DNA from: Bowdeniella nasicola
GTDB lineage: Bacteria; Actinomycetota; Actinomycetes; Actinomycetales; Actinomycetaceae
Length of the DNA stretch: 64,000 bases
Direction of reading: 5' to 3'
NCBI RefSeq assembly: GCF_001907295.1
Contig: NZ_MQVR01000002.1
Coordinates: 1 to 64,000, forward strand
Shown: one piece after another, positions 59,293-64,000 of the stretch
Position numbering within the stretch: position 1 is the stretch's first letter
How the letters are laid out: each line of letters opens with the position of its first letter
The notes under the pieces: generated by a model
Seen by the model: the letters and a program-made list of their open reading frames with translations, nothing else
What the model was told of the DNA's origin: nothing
Databases searched by the model: none
Program-made: the position numbers and the translations under genes

Positions 59293-60080
59293 CTAGGCGA
59301 GCGACGGCACCGCGGACAGCAGCATCTTCGTGTAGTCATCGTGCGGGTCGGCGAAGATGTCGGCCGTGGGCCGCTCTTCGACGATCTGCCCGAGGTACAT
59401 CACGGCGATCCGGTCGGAGATGTATCGCACCGTATTGATGTCGTGGGAGATGAAGACGAGCCCGAGCCCGAGCCGCGCCTTCAGATCGGTCAACAGGTTG
59501 AGCACCTGCGCACGCACCGACACGTCGAGCGCCGACGTGGGTTCGTCGGCGATGATGACGTCCGGTTCGAGCGCGAGTGCGCGAGCGATGGCCACGCGCT
59601 GGCGCTGGCCACCGGAAATCTGTCGTGGCAGCACGTCGAGCGCCGACTGCGGCAGCCCGACGAGGTCGAGCAGTTCTTTCACGCGCGCGAGGCGCGAGGC
59701 GGCGTCGCCGATGCCGTGGACCTTCAGCGGGTCCGTCAGCACGTCGCGCACGACCATGCGCGGGTTGAGCGCGGTCGCCGGGTCCTGGAAGACGACGGAG
59801 ATCGCGCGCCCGAGCTCCTTGCGGGAGGCGGCGTTCTGGCGCATCGGCTTGCCTTTGAACAGCACCTCGCCCTTCGTCGGCTCTTGCAGGCCGACCATGA
59901 CGCGGGCCGTCGTGGACTTGCCACAGCCGGATTCGCCGACGATGCCGAGGGTCTCGCCGCGGCTGATCGACAGGTCGACGTCGTTGACGGCGTGGACCTT
60001 ATCGGGGCGGAAAAGTTTTCCCGTACGCGAGGTGTGGATGACGTGCACCCCGCGCAGTTCGATGACGGGTACCTCGCTCA

Positions 60081-60081
<1 letters not shown>
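59293..60081 (-). CDS. Dpp/Opp-type ABC transporter ATP-binding protein (DppF-like)
   Basis: A 262-residue ATPase. Walker A is GESGCGKS at residues 49-56, signature ISGGQRQRVAIARAL, Walker B IIADEPTSALDV and switch His in FISHDINTVRYI. It starts one base inside the preceding gene's stop. It pairs with the ATPase domain of the upstream fusion protein, most likely to drive sialic acid uptake. Confidence 0.92.
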
Positions 60082-62123
<2,042 letters not shown>

Positions 62124-62125
62124 GG

Positions 62126-63094
62126 TTACACGCTCCTAATCCGCGGGTTGACGAGCACGTAGAGCAGGTCAACGATGATGTTGATCACGATGAAGGCAAT
62201 GGAGACGGTGAGCGTCACGCCCTGGACGAGGTAGACGTCATTGCGCTTGACGCCGTCCAGGATCAGCTGGCCCATGGCCTGAATGTTGAAGATGATCTCG
62301 ATGACGACGGCGCCACCCATGAGGTAGCCGACGCGCAGGCCGAGCACCGTGATGGGCGTGATGAGCGCGTTGCGCAGGACGTTACGGCCGATGACGACAC
62401 CCTTGGGGATGCCGGCGCCGATCGCGGTGCGGACGTAGTCGCGGTCGAGTTCTTCGACCATCGCCGTGCGGATGACGCGCGTGAGCGAGCCCGACACGGG
62501 GATCGCGAGCGCGAGCGACGGCAAGAAGATATTGCGCAGGTAGGTCGCGGGGTCTTCGCTAAACGGCACCCAGTTCGTCACGAGCGCGGGGAACGTTCCG
62601 GTTCCCGACGGCACGGTACCGAAGGCCTGGATCATGAGGATCGCGAGCCAGAACGACGGGGTCGCGAGCGAGGCGATGGAGACGACACGGATGATCTGGT
62701 CGGGCCAGCGGTCGCGGTAGAGGGCGGCGATGACGCCGAGGACGAAGGAGATGACGATCGCGATCGCGAGGCCGACGAAGGTCAGCTGCAGCGTGATCGG
62801 GAAGGCATCGGCGACGAGCGAGTTCACTGAGGTGTAGCCCGTGGAGCGTCCCAGATCGAAGGAGGTGATGAGGCCCCACAGGAACCGGCCGTAGCGCACG
62901 ATGAGTGGGTCGTTCAGGCCGTGCTCGATGCGGTAGGCCTCGACGGCGTCGGCGGAGGCCGATTCGCCCAGCGCGAGGCGGGCGGGATCGGCGGGAGAAA
63001 ACGACATGACGAAGAATACGAGGAACGTCACGCCGAGAATCATGATCGGCAATGCAACTAATCGCCTGCCGATAAGGCGAATCAGGTTAGACAC
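62126..63094 (-). CDS. Dpp/Opp-type ABC transporter permease (DppB-like)
   Basis: A 322-residue permease with the family start IRLIGRRLVALPIMILGVTF and about six helices. The EAA-like loop reads DYVRTAIGAGIPKGVVIGRN, and ILDGVKRNDVYLVQGVTL is near the end. It partners the fused DppC part. The binding-protein gene lies 95 nt upstream, with a hairpin between. Confidence 0.92.
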   Translation of the reverse strand: MSNLIRLIGRRLVALPIMILGVTFLVFFVMSFSPADPARLALGESASADAVEAYRIEHGLNDPLIVRYGRFLWGLITSFDLGRSTGYTSVNSLVADAFPITLQLTFVGLAIAIVISFVLGVIAALYRDRWPDQIIRVVSIASLATPSFWLAILMIQAFGTVPSGTGTFPALVTNWVPFSEDPATYLRNIFLPSLALAIPVSGSLTRVIRTAMVEELDRDYVRTAIGAGIPKGVVIGRNVLRNALITPITVLGLRVGYLMGGAVVIEIIFNIQAMGQLILDGVKRNDVYLVQGVTLTVSIAFIVINIIVDLLYVLVNPRIRSV

Positions 63095-63137
63095 GCGTGG
63101 CTACTTCCTTGGAGTTTTGGGCAGCATGAAACAGACG

Positions 63138-63167
63138 GTGGCGGCCATCTGGGTCGATGGCCGCCAC
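63138..63167 (-). terminator. Hairpin between binding-protein and permease genes of the nan transporter
   Basis: GTGGCGGCCATC pairs perfectly with GATGGCCGCCAC around a 6-base loop, 22 nt past the binding-protein stop. Such hairpins allow the binding protein to be made in excess over the membrane parts. Confidence 0.7.
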
Positions 63168-63189
63168 GTCATGTCGGCAGCGAGAGTTG

Positions 63190-64000
63190 CTACTGCGTCG
63201 TTGAGACGTCGACGAACGACAGGCCGGTCAGCGAAATCGGCTTGAAGTCGGGCAGCGTCTGCGGATCCCACGCGGAGGGAGCCTTGCGGTGGAAGAGCGG
63301 GTACAGCGGGACCTGCTCGGAGATCACGTCGAAGACCTCGTGCCACGTGGCCTTCTGCTCTTCGCCGTTCTGCTCGGCGGCCTTGGCCAGCAGATCGGTG
63401 ACCTGCTTATGCGCCTCGGCGCCCTTCCAGTGCATGCGGGTGTCAGTCCAGATGTCGCCACCGAACCACCAGCGCAGCAGGAGGTCGGAATCATCACCGA
63501 AGACCGAGGGGTCACCGGGGGCGACGACGATATCCCAGTTGTCGTTGGAGTCGATGGTGTTGTACAGGTCCGCCGACTGCATCTCGTTGAATTCGACCTG
63601 GAGGCCGACGGCCTCGAGCGATTCCTTGATGATCGGGGTGCACTGCTTGACCCAGTCGTGGTCGGTCACGTTCATGCGGACCTTGGTCAGGCCGGTCTCT
63701 CCCAGCAGCGACTTCGACTTGTCGGCGTCGAGCGAGTAGACGACCTTGGCCTTCTTGTAGTCGCGGTGGTTTTCCTGCACGAAGCACGACGCGGCCTTCG
63801 CCTGGCCGAGCAGGCCGGTGTTGATGACCTTGTCCATGTCGAGCGCGTACATCGCGGCCTGGCGGTTCTTCAGGTCCTTCATCGGCGAGTTGTCACCGTT
63901 GTTGAACATGATGAACAGGAGGCCGAAGCCCTGGACGGACTCGACGGACGCGGAGCCCTTGACCTGCTCGATCGACAGGTAGGGCACCGAGTCGATGGCC
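63190..64000 (-). CDS. Family-5 substrate-binding protein, C-terminal part (runs off right edge)
   Basis: The frame is open to the right edge (AIDSVPYLSIEQVKG...), and 270 codons of the C-terminal part are visible. FGLLFIMFNNGDNSPMKDLK, RQAAMYALDMDKVI, WDIVVAPGDPSVFGDDSDLL and VISEQVPLYPLFHRKAPSA are typical of SBP_bac_5 proteins of Dpp/Opp transporters. In this operon the ligand is most likely sialic acid, as in SatA-type systems. Signal peptide and lipobox are outside the window. Confidence 0.88.
   Translation of the reverse strand, partial: AIDSVPYLSIEQVKGSASVESVQGFGLLFIMFNNGDNSPMKDLKNRQAAMYALDMDKVINTGLLGQAKAASCFVQENHRDYKKAKVVYSLDADKSKSLLGETGLTKVRMNVTDHDWVKQCTPIIKESLEAVGLQVEFNEMQSADLYNTIDSNDNWDIVVAPGDPSVFGDDSDLLLRWWFGGDIWTDTRMHWKGAEAHKQVTDLLAKAAEQNGEEQKATWHEVFDVISEQVPLYPLFHRKAPSAWDPQTLPDFKPISLTGLSFVDVSTTQ

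Overview
This is a high-GC chromosome segment of an actinobacterium. It carries the actinobacterial str, S10 and spc ribosomal clusters, actinobacterial-type SdhCAB, a DUF222/HNH protein, a DUF5709-like acidic protein, a polyphosphate-glucokinase-like ROK kinase and GTG/TTG starts. The sialic acid operon and the sulfatase relic fit a host-associated member, perhaps Actinomycetaceae, but genus cannot be fixed from the window. Most genes lie on the minus strand, so transcription runs mainly from right to left.

Layout from left to right. 1-503: the end of an ISL3-family element, cut by the window edge. 601-643: a large hairpin that was probably the sdhB terminator. 652-1781: an IS481-family element with a 6-bp TCTAGT target duplication and a frameshifted transposase, inserted between sdhB and that hairpin. 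1799-5219: sdhCAB. 5334-12468: glmS-acpS-nnr-alr-tsaE-(membrane protein)-tsaB-rimI, with many 4-nt overlaps. 12535-15473: coaA, then dedA and glmM convergent to it. 15609-16586: rplM-rpsI. 16864-21812: accessory genes (acidic protein, HNH protein, broken peptidase E, aldo/keto reductase, truA, ROK kinase).

21862-47445 is the ribosomal supercluster in reverse: rpsL-rpsG-fusA-tuf, then rpsJ to rpsQ, then rplN to rplO, secY-adk-map, and infA-rpmJ-rpsM-rpsK-rpoA-rplQ. It is interrupted between rpsQ and rplN (32335-37362) by a decayed sulfatase gene, a decayed sugar-binding lipoprotein gene and two intact sugar-ABC permease genes, with a strong terminator at each side. 47755-55174 is rpoBC and 55475-56446 is rplJL.

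56698-64000 is a sialic acid operon: a family-5 binding protein (cut by the window end), a DppB permease, a fused DppC-DppD permease/ATPase, a DppF ATPase, an N-acetylneuraminate-lyase-like protein, NanK and NanE. Together these would import sialic acid and convert it to GlcNAc-6-phosphate; glmS and glmM in the same window make and use glucosamine phosphates. No tRNA, rRNA or CRISPR array was seen. I found no clearly undescribed system. The strongest leads are the sulfatase/ABC island inside the ribosomal operon, the IS481 insertion that borrows its stop codon, and the unassigned membrane protein between tsaE and tsaB.
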